A DNA stretch of 64,000 nt. Source: Bradyrhizobium sp. LTSP885. Lineage in GTDB: Bacteria; Pseudomonadota; Alphaproteobacteria; Rhizobiales; Xanthobacteraceae. Numbering within the stretch: position 1 is the first letter of the stretch; every line of letters starts with the position of its first letter. The notes under the pieces were generated by a model. It saw only the letters and a list, made by a program, of their open reading frames with translations. It had not been told where the DNA came from and searched no databases. This document shows positions 15,390-23,268 of this stretch, in pieces. The stretch spans positions 524,815 through 588,814 of the forward strand of contig NZ_JYMT01000042.1 in the NCBI RefSeq assembly GCF_000938305.1, read 5' to 3'. The position numbers and the translations under genes were made by a program.

Positions 15390-16523
15390 TCACCTCGGAG
15401 CGATATCCCCGCGCGCCCATCCGGCGCGCGTTTCCGTTCTGAAGTCCTCGAACGTGCCGTTTGCGATCGCGCCGCGGATGCCCTGCATCAGTTCCTGGTA
15501 ATAGGCGACGTTGATCTCCGACAGCAGCATCGCGCCGAGCGTCTCGCCGGAGCGCACCAGATGATGCAGATAGGCGCGCGCGTAGCTGCGCGCCGCCGGC
15601 CACGCGCTCTCCTCGTCCAGCGGGCGCGGATCGTCGATATGGCGGGCGTTGCGCAGATTGATCTGGCCGAACCTCGTAAACGCCATGCCGTGGCGTCCGT
15701 TCCGGGTCGGCATCACGCAATCGAACATGTCGACGCCGCGCGCCACCGCTTCCAGCATGTCCTCGGGCGTGCCGACGCCCATCAAATAGCGGGGACGGTC
15801 AACCGGCAGCGCCGGCGCGGTCTCCTCGATCATCGCCAGCATGACAGCTTGCGGCTCGCCGACCGCCAGCCCGCCGATCGCGTAACCGTGAAAGCCAATC
15901 TCGGTAAGTCCGCGCGCACTGACGTGCCGCAGCGCAGGGATATCGCCGCCCTGCACGATGCCAAACAGCATGGTGCCGTCGGGCGCTGTCTCGAAGGCGC
16001 GCTTTGAGCGCTCCGCCCAGCGCAACGACAATTGCATCGCACGCTCGATGTCGGCGTGCTCGGCCGGCAGCCGCACGCATTCGTCCATCTGCATCGCGAT
16101 ATCGGAGCCGAGCAGCCGTTGCACCTCGATCGAGCGCTCCGGCGACAGTTCGACCTTGGCGCCGTCGATATGAGAGCGGAAGGTGACGGCCTTCTCGGTC
16201 ACCTTCCGCAGCTCCGAGAGCGACATCACCTGGAAGCCGCCCGAATCCGTCAGCATCGGGCCGCCCCAGCCGGTGAAGCGTTGCAGGCCGCCCAGCGCCG
16301 CGATGCGCTCGGCGCCCGGCCGCAGCATCAGATGATAGGTGTTGCCGAGCACGATGTCTGCCCCGGCCTCGCGAACCTCGCGCCAGTGCATGCCCTTCAT
16401 CGCGCCGGCGGTGCCGACCGGCATGAAGGCGGGTGTGCGCACCATGCCATGCGGCGTGGCCAGGCGGCCGGTCCGCGCGGCGCCGTGGGTTGCGAGAAGC
16501 TCGAAATGATTGGGAAGGCTCAT
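15390..16523 (-). CDS. tgt: Queuine tRNA-ribosyltransferase
   Basis: A 377-residue enzyme that swaps guanine-34 for preQ1 in tRNAs with GUN anticodons. The TIM-barrel motifs are intact: DSGGFQVMSLSEL with the general base, GGLAVGEPQAVM, and DMFDCVMPTRNGR with the nucleophilic Asp. The zinc subdomain is unusual: where E. coli Tgt has three Cys, this protein reads PLDEESAWPAARSYARAYLHH, and the downstream His ligand position is Ile in LSEINVAYYQ. All four usual zinc ligands are therefore missing. queA, the next pathway step, is about 5 kb away on the same strand. Confidence 0.93.
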   Translation of the reverse strand: MSLPNHFELLATHGAARTGRLATPHGMVRTPAFMPVGTAGAMKGMHWREVREAGADIVLGNTYHLMLRPGAERIAALGGLQRFTGWGGPMLTDSGGFQVMSLSELRKVTEKAVTFRSHIDGAKVELSPERSIEVQRLLGSDIAMQMDECVRLPAEHADIERAMQLSLRWAERSKRAFETAPDGTMLFGIVQGGDIPALRHVSARGLTEIGFHGYAIGGLAVGEPQAVMLAMIEETAPALPVDRPRYLMGVGTPEDMLEAVARGVDMFDCVMPTRNGRHGMAFTRFGQINLRNARHIDDPRPLDEESAWPAARSYARAYLHHLVRSGETLGAMLLSEINVAYYQELMQGIRGAIANGTFEDFRTETRAGWARGDIAPR

Positions 16524-16652
16524 GCGGCTGCTTATTGCGTGCCGCCGGTGCCTGATCAACCCTCGCAGGTTTGCCCGTGCCCGGGCTCCCAGGGCGCGGA
16601 CGGCTGGATGGAGGTTTGATCGAGACTTGTGCCTGACGGGCTCCCGCCTTAA

Positions 16653-16677
16653 ATAAAACGAAACCGTATCGTTTTAT
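16653..16677. promoter_or_regulatory. TetR-type operator, copy 1
   Basis: ATAAAACGA and TCGTTTTAT form perfect nine-base arms around AACCGTA. The site lies 129 bases upstream of the patatin gene, which is followed by a TetR-family gene. A near-identical site occurs at 18842-18866. Binding by the neighbouring TetR is inferred. Confidence 0.7.
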
Positions 16678-16805
16678 GACGAGAATAAGGCGGCGAAACC
16701 CTTCGCTGCGCCTGCATCCCGCGCGAACCGTAACGGGCCTCAGATGTTCTCACCTTCCAAGACCCGGCTTCCATGACCCGGCAGTCCGCCTGCGCCGGGC
16801 TTCGA

Positions 16806-17939
16806 ATGACGGCAACCGGCGCGATCCGGCAAGCGGTTCTCCTGTGCGGCCTCGCGCTTGCGCTGGCGGCCTGCAGTTCGCTCCCGCGCGTGTCTTACAC
16901 CGCGGCCGACGCTGCCGATTCGCGCGTCCTCGATCTCGACGGGCTGCGGCGCTATGCGGATGACCCCGTCTCAAAATTCCAGATCGACAAGCAGGTCCCC
17001 TCGCAGGTCCAGACATACCTAGCCCTCTCCGGCGGCGGCGCCGACGGCGCCTATGGCGTGGGCGTCCTCAACGGCTTGACGGCGGCCGGCACCCGCCCGA
17101 CCTTCTCGGTCGTCTCGGGCGTCAGCACCGGCGGCCTGATGGCGCCCTTCGCGTTCCTCGGCCCGGGTTACGACGAGACGCTGAAAGACGTCTACACCAG
17201 CGGCATCGCGGAAACCCTGCTGAAGGATCCGAGCATCATGCGGGTGCTGTTCGGATCCGGCCTATTCGGCAACACGCGGCTGCGCGAGCTGGTGGCCCGC
17301 TATGTCGGGCCCGACGTCCTCAGCGCCGTGGCGCGCGAAAATGCCAAGGGCAGAAAACTGCTGATCGTCACGACCGATCTCGACACCCAGCGGACCGTGA
17401 TCTGGGACATGGGGCGGATTGCCGCCGTCGGGACGCCTGAGGCGCTGCAGCTGTTCCGCGACGTGATGGCAGCCTCGGCCAGCATCCCGCTGGTGTTTCC
17501 GCCGATCATGATCGACGCCGAGGGTCAGGGGCAGCGTTTCCAGGAGATGCATGTCGATGGCGGCGTGACGGCGCCGGTGCTGACGCTGCCGGACGCCCTG
17601 CTGTTTCAGGGACACGCGTGGCCCGCAAACGGCCGGCTGAACATCTACATTCTCGTCAACAAGAAGCTCGAACGGACCTTCGAGCTCGTGTCCAACTCCA
17701 CCCTGGACGTCGCCTCCCGAAGCATTTCCTCGCTCACGCAGGCGCAGACGCGCTCGGTCATCCTCTCGACCTACGACTTCGCCAGACGCAACCGCCTGGG
17801 CTTCCATTTGTCCTATATCGAGCGCGACTACCCGGAGCCGGCGTCGGCCGCCTTCGATACGGCCTATATGCGCGCCCTCTACGACTACGGATATGCGAAG
17901 GCTGCGGCCGGCCGCGCCTGGACCTCGACGCCACCATGA
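16806..17939 (+). CDS. Patatin-like phospholipase lipoprotein
   Basis: About 377 residues from the ATG at 16806. A lipoprotein signal ends in the lipobox LAAC (LLCGLALALAAC), so the mature protein is likely membrane-anchored. The patatin domain has the oxyanion loop SGGGADGAYG, the nucleophile elbow GVSTG (catalytic Ser) and the DGG motif with the catalytic Asp, all in the usual order. It should hydrolyse acyl esters of phospholipids or related lipids. It lies 95 bases upstream of a TetR gene and downstream of an operator-like palindrome, suggesting shared control. Confidence 0.88.
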   Translation: MTATGAIRQAVLLCGLALALAACSSLPRVSYTAADAADSRVLDLDGLRRYADDPVSKFQIDKQVPSQVQTYLALSGGGADGAYGVGVLNGLTAAGTRPTFSVVSGVSTGGLMAPFAFLGPGYDETLKDVYTSGIAETLLKDPSIMRVLFGSGLFGNTRLRELVARYVGPDVLSAVARENAKGRKLLIVTTDLDTQRTVIWDMGRIAAVGTPEALQLFRDVMAASASIPLVFPPIMIDAEGQGQRFQEMHVDGGVTAPVLTLPDALLFQGHAWPANGRLNIYILVNKKLERTFELVSNSTLDVASRSISSLTQAQTRSVILSTYDFARRNRLGFHLSYIERDYPEPASAAFDTAYMRALYDYGYAKAAAGRAWTSTPP

Positions 17940-18034
17940 ACTGATAGCTCGAGACGCCCCCGAATGGACGAATCCGCCCGTCGCGGGGTATAGACTGGAG
18001 AAACCCGTCCGACGCACAACGAGATGAATGGGCA

Positions 18035-18772
18035 ATGGGATTGACGGCAACCAAGGTCAAGGCGGCAAAACGCGGCGTCGTGAAGTCGCGCGGTGGCCGG
18101 CCGACCCGGGACGCCGCGATCGAGCGCGACCAGCGGCTGATCGAGGCCGCCACGCGCTTGTTCCTGGAACGCGGCTTCGACGCGACCTCGATCGACGCAT
18201 TGGCCGAGGCCGCACGCGTCAGCAAACCAACCGTTTATGCGCAGTATGGCGACAAGCGCGGCCTGTTCACCGCGGTGCTTCGGCGCGAGATTGCGCGCTG
18301 GCTCGCGCCACTTGCAGAGGCCGCGAGCGAGATGCGGTTCGACGACCTGTCAGCCGGTGCGGTCGAGCAGCGGCTGATCGATCTCGGGCGCCAGTTGCTC
18401 ACGATGAACTGCGGCGACGATGCGATCGCCTTCAGCCGGATCCTGACCGCCCAGGCGATCAATTTTCCCGAGATCGCCAAACTTGCCGTAGACGAAGGCT
18501 GGTCGAAAGCCGTCTCCACGACGGCCGAATTCTTCGATCATCTGGTCGCCGGCGGTGCCCTCGACCTCGAGGACACGACCATCGCGGCCGAGACGTTTCT
18601 CAACATGGTGGTCGGCCACACCCACCGGATGGCGACGTTCGGTATCCCGATCGACATGGCGACCGCCGAGCAGCGGATGGAGGTGTCGATCCGGCTGTTT
18701 CTGGCGGGCGCCCTTGGACCGCCGGACCGGTCCCGGGACGCGGCCAAGGCCCGGCGTCGGCCGGCCCGCTGA
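18035..18772 (+). CDS. TetR/AcrR family transcriptional regulator
   Basis: A 245-residue protein with a basic N-terminal tail and a TetR helix-turn-helix (LIEAATRLFLERGFDATSID, then ARVSKPTVYAQYGDKRGLF) at residues about 35-80, followed by a helical ligand-binding/dimerisation domain. The last 20 residues are Arg-rich. It lies just after the patatin gene and between two copies of a 25-bp palindrome, so it probably represses the patatin-tetR unit and perhaps the downstream gene. The ligand is unknown. Confidence 0.88.
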   Translation: MGLTATKVKAAKRGVVKSRGGRPTRDAAIERDQRLIEAATRLFLERGFDATSIDALAEAARVSKPTVYAQYGDKRGLFTAVLRREIARWLAPLAEAASEMRFDDLSAGAVEQRLIDLGRQLLTMNCGDDAIAFSRILTAQAINFPEIAKLAVDEGWSKAVSTTAEFFDHLVAGGALDLEDTTIAAETFLNMVVGHTHRMATFGIPIDMATAEQRMEVSIRLFLAGALGPPDRSRDAAKARRRPAR

Positions 18773-18788
18773 CGGTTCTAAAGACGTT

Positions 18789-18812
18789 CGATTTCCGCTG
18801 CGATTTCCGCTG
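18789..18812. repeat. 12-bp tandem duplication
   Basis: CGATTTCCGCTG occurs twice in a row just after tetR and 30 bases before the second operator-like palindrome. It may be simple slippage. Confidence 0.85.
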
Positions 18813-18841
18813 CGAATACCGCCAATTCGTCCTTGACCAAA

Positions 18842-18866
18842 ACAAAACGAAACCGTATGGTTTTAT
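18842..18866. promoter_or_regulatory. TetR-type operator, copy 2
   Basis: The 25-base site matches copy 1 at 23 positions, including the whole AACCGTA centre; one difference falls in each arm. It lies 70 bases after tetR and about 170 bases before the PepSY gene, so it could place that gene under the same regulator. Confidence 0.65.
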
Positions 18867-19039
18867 TATAAAGAAGACGCGGGAAACCCGTGATCCAGCC
18901 CCCATTGGTCTCGCGTCGTCTTGAAAACTTCGATCGTCGCAAATGGAGCCGTTCTGTCCAAGACATTCGGCGGCCGACCTTGCATTGAAGGTCGGCCGCA
19001 CCACTCTTGAACGTAATGGCTCCTGCGGCGGACGAAAGC

Positions 19040-19675
19040 ATGGGTGCGGCGATGACAACAGGACGACTGCGCATGCTGGAGGATCGGGCGTTTGGAGCGC
19101 TGTTGCTGGCGACAGCCCTGTTGTTGCCGTTCGCGTCCCCCTCCTATGCGGTCGCGACGTTGGACACTGCTCTAGCTCCGCTCCAGGCTCCTGCCGATGA
19201 TGCCACCGACCTCGACCCGGAAACGGTCCGCCGCGAGCTCGACAGTTTCCGCGCCGCCCGGATCACATTGCGCCAGGCGATGACCATCGCCGAGGCCCTG
19301 CACGCCGGCTCGACGACAGCGGATATCAGCTTCGATGGCGCCGCTGCGCAGCCGGTCTACCGGGTCAAGACTGTGCAGCGTGATCGCGTCTGGCGGCATG
19401 CCATCAACGCCACGACGGGCGAAGTGATGGACCACCAAGCCGCCTCCCCCCTCGCGACGCTCGATACCGAGGACCAAAGCAACCTGCTCGTATTGCGGGC
19501 GCTGCGGCACCGCCTGTCGGACGCCGTGCTGGTGGCCGAGCGCGCGGCGGCCGGAAAGGCAATCAGCGGCGGCCTTACGCGCGAGGCCGGCAAGCTCAAT
19601 TTCGTGATCGTCGTGGTCAGCGGCGCCGATCTGAAACAGGTGATCCTCGAGCCCCCGCGGGCGCGCGTGCGCTAG
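19040..19675 (+). CDS. PepSY-domain periplasmic protein
   Basis: About 211 residues from the ATG at 19040; ATGs at 19007 and 19052 are alternatives. A signal sequence (FGALLLATALLLPFASPSYA) precedes a PepSY-type region (ITLRQAMTIAEALHAGSTTA, then YRVKTVQRDRVWRHAINATTGEV), the usual helix plus beta-hairpin unit. PepSY domains often inhibit peptidases or bind small molecules in the periplasm. The palindrome upstream suggests control by the neighbouring TetR. A repeat element begins at its stop codon. Confidence 0.7.
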   Translation: MGAAMTTGRLRMLEDRAFGALLLATALLLPFASPSYAVATLDTALAPLQAPADDATDLDPETVRRELDSFRAARITLRQAMTIAEALHAGSTTADISFDGAAAQPVYRVKTVQRDRVWRHAINATTGEVMDHQAASPLATLDTEDQSNLLVLRALRHRLSDAVLVAERAAAGKAISGGLTREAGKLNFVIVVVSGADLKQVILEPPRARVR

Positions 19676-19779
19676 AGCATTTTCGGTTCTGATTGAATCA
19701 GAACCGAAGCTCTAGATTGTTGTTTTGACGCGTTTTCTTTACGCGAACCGGTATCCACTTCGCTCGAAAACGCTCTAGG
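19672..19779. repeat. Palindromic element with inverted ends (MITE-like)
   Basis: The left end CTAGAGCATTTTCG and right end CGAAAACGCTCTAG are imperfect inverted repeats. Inside is the hairpin CGGTTCTGATT-G-AATCAGAACCG. A truncated relative sharing the segment GACGCGTTTT...GCGAACCGGTATCCACTTCGCT lies at 52493-52545. I recognise it as a type widespread in Bradyrhizobium; no coding capacity. Confidence 0.85.
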
Positions 19780-19805
19780 ATCGACGGCTGCGCGTCCAAA
19801 ATCGG

Positions 19806-19834
19806 TTGACGGGCGCAAAACTCTCCCTCATATA
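19806..19834 (+). promoter_or_regulatory. Promoter of asd leader
   Basis: TTGACG (19806-19811) and CATATA (19829-19834) are separated by exactly 17 bases. The predicted transcript start is near 19841, only about two bases before the leader-peptide ATG, so the leader would be translated from an almost leaderless RNA. Confidence 0.65.
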
Positions 19835-19842
19835 TCCGCGCC

Positions 19843-19914
19843 ATGATCACGACCACCAAACGCACGACCAAAACCACCAAGCCCTCTGGGGCCTCGGGAG
19901 GCGTGCGCGCGTAG
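19843..19914 (+). CDS. Threonine-rich leader peptide of asd attenuator
   Basis: A 23-residue peptide beginning MITTTKRTTKTTK: seven of the first 12 residues are Thr, with three Lys in the first 13. It is followed after about 30 bases by a terminator hairpin and then asd. This is the layout of amino-acid attenuators: ribosome stalling at Thr codons would favour an antiterminator, for example GGGGC at 19888-19892 pairing with GCCCC at 19944-19948. There is no Shine-Dalgarno motif; the predicted transcript start abuts the ATG, as described for trpL in Sinorhizobium. It is too short for standard gene callers. Confidence 0.75.
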   Translation: MITTTKRTTKTTKPSGASGGVRA

Positions 19915-19941
19915 TCGATCGAACCGCATCATCTCATCCCG

Positions 19942-19975
19942 AAGCCCCGCCTGATGAAGGACCGGGGCTTTTTTA
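19942..19975 (+). terminator. Attenuator terminator upstream of asd
   Basis: AAGCCCCG (19942-19949) pairs with CGGGGCTT (19963-19970), extended by an inner CCT/AGG pairing, followed by TTTTATT. It sits between the leader peptide and asd, about 35 bases before the asd start, so it must be bypassed for expression. Confidence 0.85.
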
Positions 19976-20010
19976 TTGCCTAAAGCGAACGCAAATCGAA
20001 GGAGGACAAA

Positions 20011-21036
20011 GTGAGTAACGATCCCGTCGTCGCGATTGTCGGCGTCACCGGTGCCGTCGGCGCCGAATTCATCGCCACCATGGACAGACGCGGATTCCGC
20101 GTCGGCAGACTGAAGGCGCTGGCGAGTGCCCGCTCCGCCGGCAAGACCATCGACTTCCGCGGCAAGCAAGTCGTGATCGAGGAACTCACCGAGCGCGCCT
20201 TCGAGGGCGTCGACCTCGCGCTGTTCTCGGCCGGCAGCGGCATCTCGAAGAAGTTTGCGCCGCTGGCGGTCAAGTCCGGCGCCGTCGTGATCGACAATTC
20301 CTCGGCGTTCCGGATGGATCCGAACGTGCCGCTGGTGATCCCGGAGATCAATGCGAACCGCATCCGCGAGCACAAGGGCATCATCGCCGTTCCAAACTGC
20401 GCCGCCATCACTGCGCTGGTGCCGCTGTGGCCGGTCCACCAGAAGAACCGCATCAAGCGCGTGATCATCTCGACCTATCAGGCCGCGAGCGGCGCTGGAG
20501 CGGCCGCGATGGAAGAACTCGTGGAATCCACCCGCGCCAATCTCAACGGTCAGGTCTTTACGCCGAAGGTGATGCCGCATCCCTACGCCTTCAACCTGTT
20601 CAACCACAACACATCAGTCGATCCGGAGACCGGCTACAACGACGAGGAGACCAAGGTCATCAAGGAGACCCGCAAGATCTTCGAGGACGAGAGGATCGCG
20701 ATCGGCGTCACCTGCGTTCGCGTGCCGGTGCTGCGCGCCCATTGCGAGGCGATCACCTTCGAATGCGAGAAGCCGATCACCGAGGACCAGGTGCGCGCGA
20801 TCATGGCGCAGGCGCCGGGCGTCAAGGTCGTCGACGACCGCGTGAAGAACTACTTCCCGATGCCGATCGATGCATCCGGCCAGGACGACGTGCTGGTCGG
20901 CCGCATCCGCAAGGACCTCAGCGATCCCTCGGGTCATTCGATCTCGATCTTCGTCGCGGCCGATCAGCTCCTGAAGGGTGCTGCGCTCAACGCGGTGCAG
21001 ATCGCCGAGCTATTGCCCGAGCGCGTGATGGCGTGA
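20011..21036 (+). CDS. asd: Aspartate-semialdehyde dehydrogenase
   Basis: A 341-residue enzyme reducing aspartyl-phosphate to aspartate semialdehyde with NADPH, the branch point to lysine/diaminopimelate, methionine and threonine. The N-terminal GVTGAVGAEF nucleotide-binding loop, the catalytic Cys in AVPNCAAITAL, and the substrate-binding block TYQAASGAGAAAMEEL are intact. Translation starts at GTG with a strong AAGGAGG upstream. Expression is probably controlled by the Thr-rich attenuator just before it. Length is typical for the proteobacterial enzyme. Confidence 0.95.
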   Translation: MSNDPVVAIVGVTGAVGAEFIATMDRRGFRVGRLKALASARSAGKTIDFRGKQVVIEELTERAFEGVDLALFSAGSGISKKFAPLAVKSGAVVIDNSSAFRMDPNVPLVIPEINANRIREHKGIIAVPNCAAITALVPLWPVHQKNRIKRVIISTYQAASGAGAAAMEELVESTRANLNGQVFTPKVMPHPYAFNLFNHNTSVDPETGYNDEETKVIKETRKIFEDERIAIGVTCVRVPVLRAHCEAITFECEKPITEDQVRAIMAQAPGVKVVDDRVKNYFPMPIDASGQDDVLVGRIRKDLSDPSGHSISIFVAADQLLKGAALNAVQIAELLPERVMA

Positions 21037-21109
21037 GGCACCTCCCGCTGACCTGTCATCTCCGGCAAAATCGGGGATGACCGGTTGGCCTCTGACGGAA
21101 TCCTTCGAC

Positions 21110-21616
21110 ATGAATTCCCCGGCTGAACAATTCGAGATCAGAGACCTGCACGCGCATTCCGCGCGCGAGCAACTCCTGCGCCTGAACAATGCCAGCGCCC
21201 GGGAAACGTCGCTGCTGACGGCGGCGCGGTTCGAGCAGCTGATCGAGACCGCAGCGGTCGCGCTGTTCATTCCGCCCTCCGCCGCGTTGCTGTTGGCGTT
21301 CGAGCACTCCGACGCCTACGACGGCACCCATTTCGGCTGGTTTCGCGGCCGGATGGACCGGTTCCTCTACGCCGACCGGATCGTCGTTGGCGAAGCATGG
21401 CGACGGCACGGACTGGCGCGCATGCTCTATCGCGAGGTGTTCCGGCAGGCCGCGCGTCGCGGCCTTGGCCGTGTCTGCTGCGAGGTCAATGTCGAGCCGC
21501 CGAATCCAATATCGGACGCTTTCCACGACTCGCTTGGCTTCGAGGAAGTCGGCCGGGCCACGATCGACGGCGGCGTCAAGACGGTCCGCTATCTCTGTTC
21601 GACGCTTGAGGCTTGA
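21110..21616 (+). CDS. GNAT family N-acetyltransferase
   Basis: About 168 residues from the ATG at 21110; an ATG at 21077 is possible. The acetyl-CoA motif appears as ADRIVVGEAWRRHGLARMLY, with R-x-x-G-L/A spacing, and the C-terminal SLGFEEVGRATI is the usual final GNAT strand region. The substrate is unknown. It follows asd and ends three bases before the convergent queA, so the two genes almost abut. Confidence 0.8.
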   Translation: MNSPAEQFEIRDLHAHSAREQLLRLNNASARETSLLTAARFEQLIETAAVALFIPPSAALLLAFEHSDAYDGTHFGWFRGRMDRFLYADRIVVGEAWRRHGLARMLYREVFRQAARRGLGRVCCEVNVEPPNPISDAFHDSLGFEEVGRATIDGGVKTVRYLCSTLEA

Positions 21617-21619
21617 GGC

Positions 21620-22696
21620 TCAATCGCGCCCGCGAAACAGCAGGCAGGCGTCGCCATAGGAATAGAAGCGATAGCCGTCCTTGATCGCATGCGCATAGGC
21701 GCGCTTCATGGTCTCCAGCCCGGAAAACGCCGAGACCAGCATGAACAGCGTCGAGCGCGGCAGATGGAAATTTGTCAGCAGGATATCGACCGCGCGGAAG
21801 CGATAGCCCGGCGTGATGAAGATCGACGTCTCCGCCGAGAACGGCTGGATGGTGCCGTCGGCGGCGGCCGCGCTTTCCAGCAGCCGCAGCGACGTCGTAC
21901 CGATCGCAACGATACGGCCGCCGTTGGCGCGCGCGGCGTTCAGGGCTGATGCGGTCTCGGCGCTGATGCAGCCCCATTCGGCGTGCATCCGGTGCTCCGA
22001 TGTCTCCTCCACCTTCACCGGCAGGAACGTCCCTGCCCCGACATGCAAGGTCAGCCGGTGTAGCGTGATGCCGCGGCCGCGCAGCGCAGCTTCCAGCGCC
22101 GGCGTGAAATGCAACCCCGCCGTTGGTGCAGCCACCGCGCCTTCATTGGCCGCGAACATGGTTTGGTAGTCGGCAGCGTCCTGGTCGTCAGGCGTGCGCT
22201 TGGAGGCGATGTAGGGCGGCAGCGGCGGTGTGCCGACATCGGCAATGGCCTGATCCAGCGCCGGTCCGTGGAACGAGAACGACAAGGTCACCTCGCCGTC
22301 CTGCCCCTTGGCCTCGACCTGCGCGTCGAGATGACCGAGCAAGCAGACCTTGCCCTCGTTGCCGAACCTGACAGTGTCGCCGGGGCTGAGCTTCTTCGCC
22401 GGCTTCACCAGAGCCTGCCAGCGCGAGCCGTCGAGCCGCTTGATCAGGGTCGCCTCGATCTTCGGCTCGGTCTCGCGTCCGATCCGGCGGCCCTTAAGCT
22501 GCGCCGCGATCACCTTGGTGTCGTTGACGACGATCTGATCGCCCGGCTCGAGCCAATGCGGCAGGTCGCCGATGGTGGCATCGCGCAACACCCCGTCGGG
22601 ATGCACCACCAGCATCCGCGCAGCATCGCGCGGGCTCGCGGGCCGCAGCGCGATGCTTTCGGGGGGGAGCTCGAAGTCGAAGAGATCGGTGCGCAT
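21620..22696 (-). CDS. queA: S-adenosylmethionine:tRNA ribosyltransferase-isomerase
   Basis: A 358-residue enzyme that transfers ribose from S-adenosylmethionine to preQ1-tRNA to form epoxyqueuosine. The N-terminus (DLFDFELPPESIALRP), the central APTAGLHFT block and C-terminal TNFHLPRSTLFMLVSAF, YSYGDACLL segments are all characteristic. It is the last gene of the leftward coaD-ppi-ppi-queA cluster, separated from the cyclophilin gene by a palindromic repeat that might weaken co-transcription. Tgt, the preceding pathway step, is encoded further left. Confidence 0.95.
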   Translation of the reverse strand: MRTDLFDFELPPESIALRPASPRDAARMLVVHPDGVLRDATIGDLPHWLEPGDQIVVNDTKVIAAQLKGRRIGRETEPKIEATLIKRLDGSRWQALVKPAKKLSPGDTVRFGNEGKVCLLGHLDAQVEAKGQDGEVTLSFSFHGPALDQAIADVGTPPLPPYIASKRTPDDQDAADYQTMFAANEGAVAAPTAGLHFTPALEAALRGRGITLHRLTLHVGAGTFLPVKVEETSEHRMHAEWGCISAETASALNAARANGGRIVAIGTTSLRLLESAAAADGTIQPFSAETSIFITPGYRFRAVDILLTNFHLPRSTLFMLVSAFSGLETMKRAYAHAIKDGYRFYSYGDACLLFRGRD

Positions 22697-22710
22697 GGCG
22701 CCTCACTCGG

Positions 22711-22792
22711 CGTCATTCCGGGGCACGCGAAGCGTGAACCCGGAATCTCGAGATTCCGGATGGCCGCGCAGAGCGCGGCCTCCGGAATGACG
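22711..22792. repeat. Palindromic intergenic repeat
   Basis: CGTCATTCCGG at the left end is the reverse complement of CCGGAATGACG at the right end; internally it contains GGAATCTCGAGATTCC, another perfect palindrome, and GGCCGCGC...GCGCGGCC. It lies between the cyclophilin gene and queA. It belongs to a repeat class common in Bradyrhizobium. Confidence 0.85.
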
Positions 22793-22803
22793 TTGTGTGT
22801 GGC

Positions 22804-23268
22804 TTACTTCGCGTCGGCAGCCATGTGCGCCTTGACGATCTTGTCCGGGTCCTTCACCGGCTCACCGCGCTTGATCTTGTCGACATTGTCCATGCCGTCG
22901 GTGACCTTGCCCCAGACCGTGTACTGGTTGTTGAGGAAGGAGGCGTCGTCGAAGCAGATGAAGAACTGGCTGTCGCCGGAATCCGGGCTGGCGGCGCGGG
23001 CCATCGAGGTGGTGCCGCGGACATGCGGCTCCTTGTTGAATTCGGCCTTCAGCTTCTTGCCGGAACCGCCCGTGCCGGTGCCCTGCGGGCAGCCGGTCTG
23101 CGCCATGAAGCCTTCGATCACGCGATGGAACACGATGCCGTCGTAAAAGCCCTCGCGCACCAGTTCCTTGATCCGCGCGACGTGGCCCGGCGCAAGATCG
23201 GGACGCATCTCGATCGTGACGGGGCCCTGGGTGGTTTCGAGGATCAGAGTATTTTCGGTAGCAGCCAT
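22804..23268 (-). CDS. Peptidyl-prolyl cis-trans isomerase, cyclophilin type (cytosolic)
   Basis: A 154-residue cyclophilin without signal peptide. The active-site block FHRVIEGFMAQTGCPQGTG carries the catalytic Arg, and SQFFICFDD and NQYTVWGKVTDGMD complete the fold. It should catalyse proline isomerisation in the cytosol. The start at 23268 has AGGAGA upstream and lies inside the end of the preceding gene (25-base overlap), which points to translational coupling. Equivalent to E. coli PpiB. Confidence 0.92.
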   Translation of the reverse strand: MAATENTLILETTQGPVTIEMRPDLAPGHVARIKELVREGFYDGIVFHRVIEGFMAQTGCPQGTGTGGSGKKLKAEFNKEPHVRGTTSMARAASPDSGDSQFFICFDDASFLNNQYTVWGKVTDGMDNVDKIKRGEPVKDPDKIVKAHMAADAK

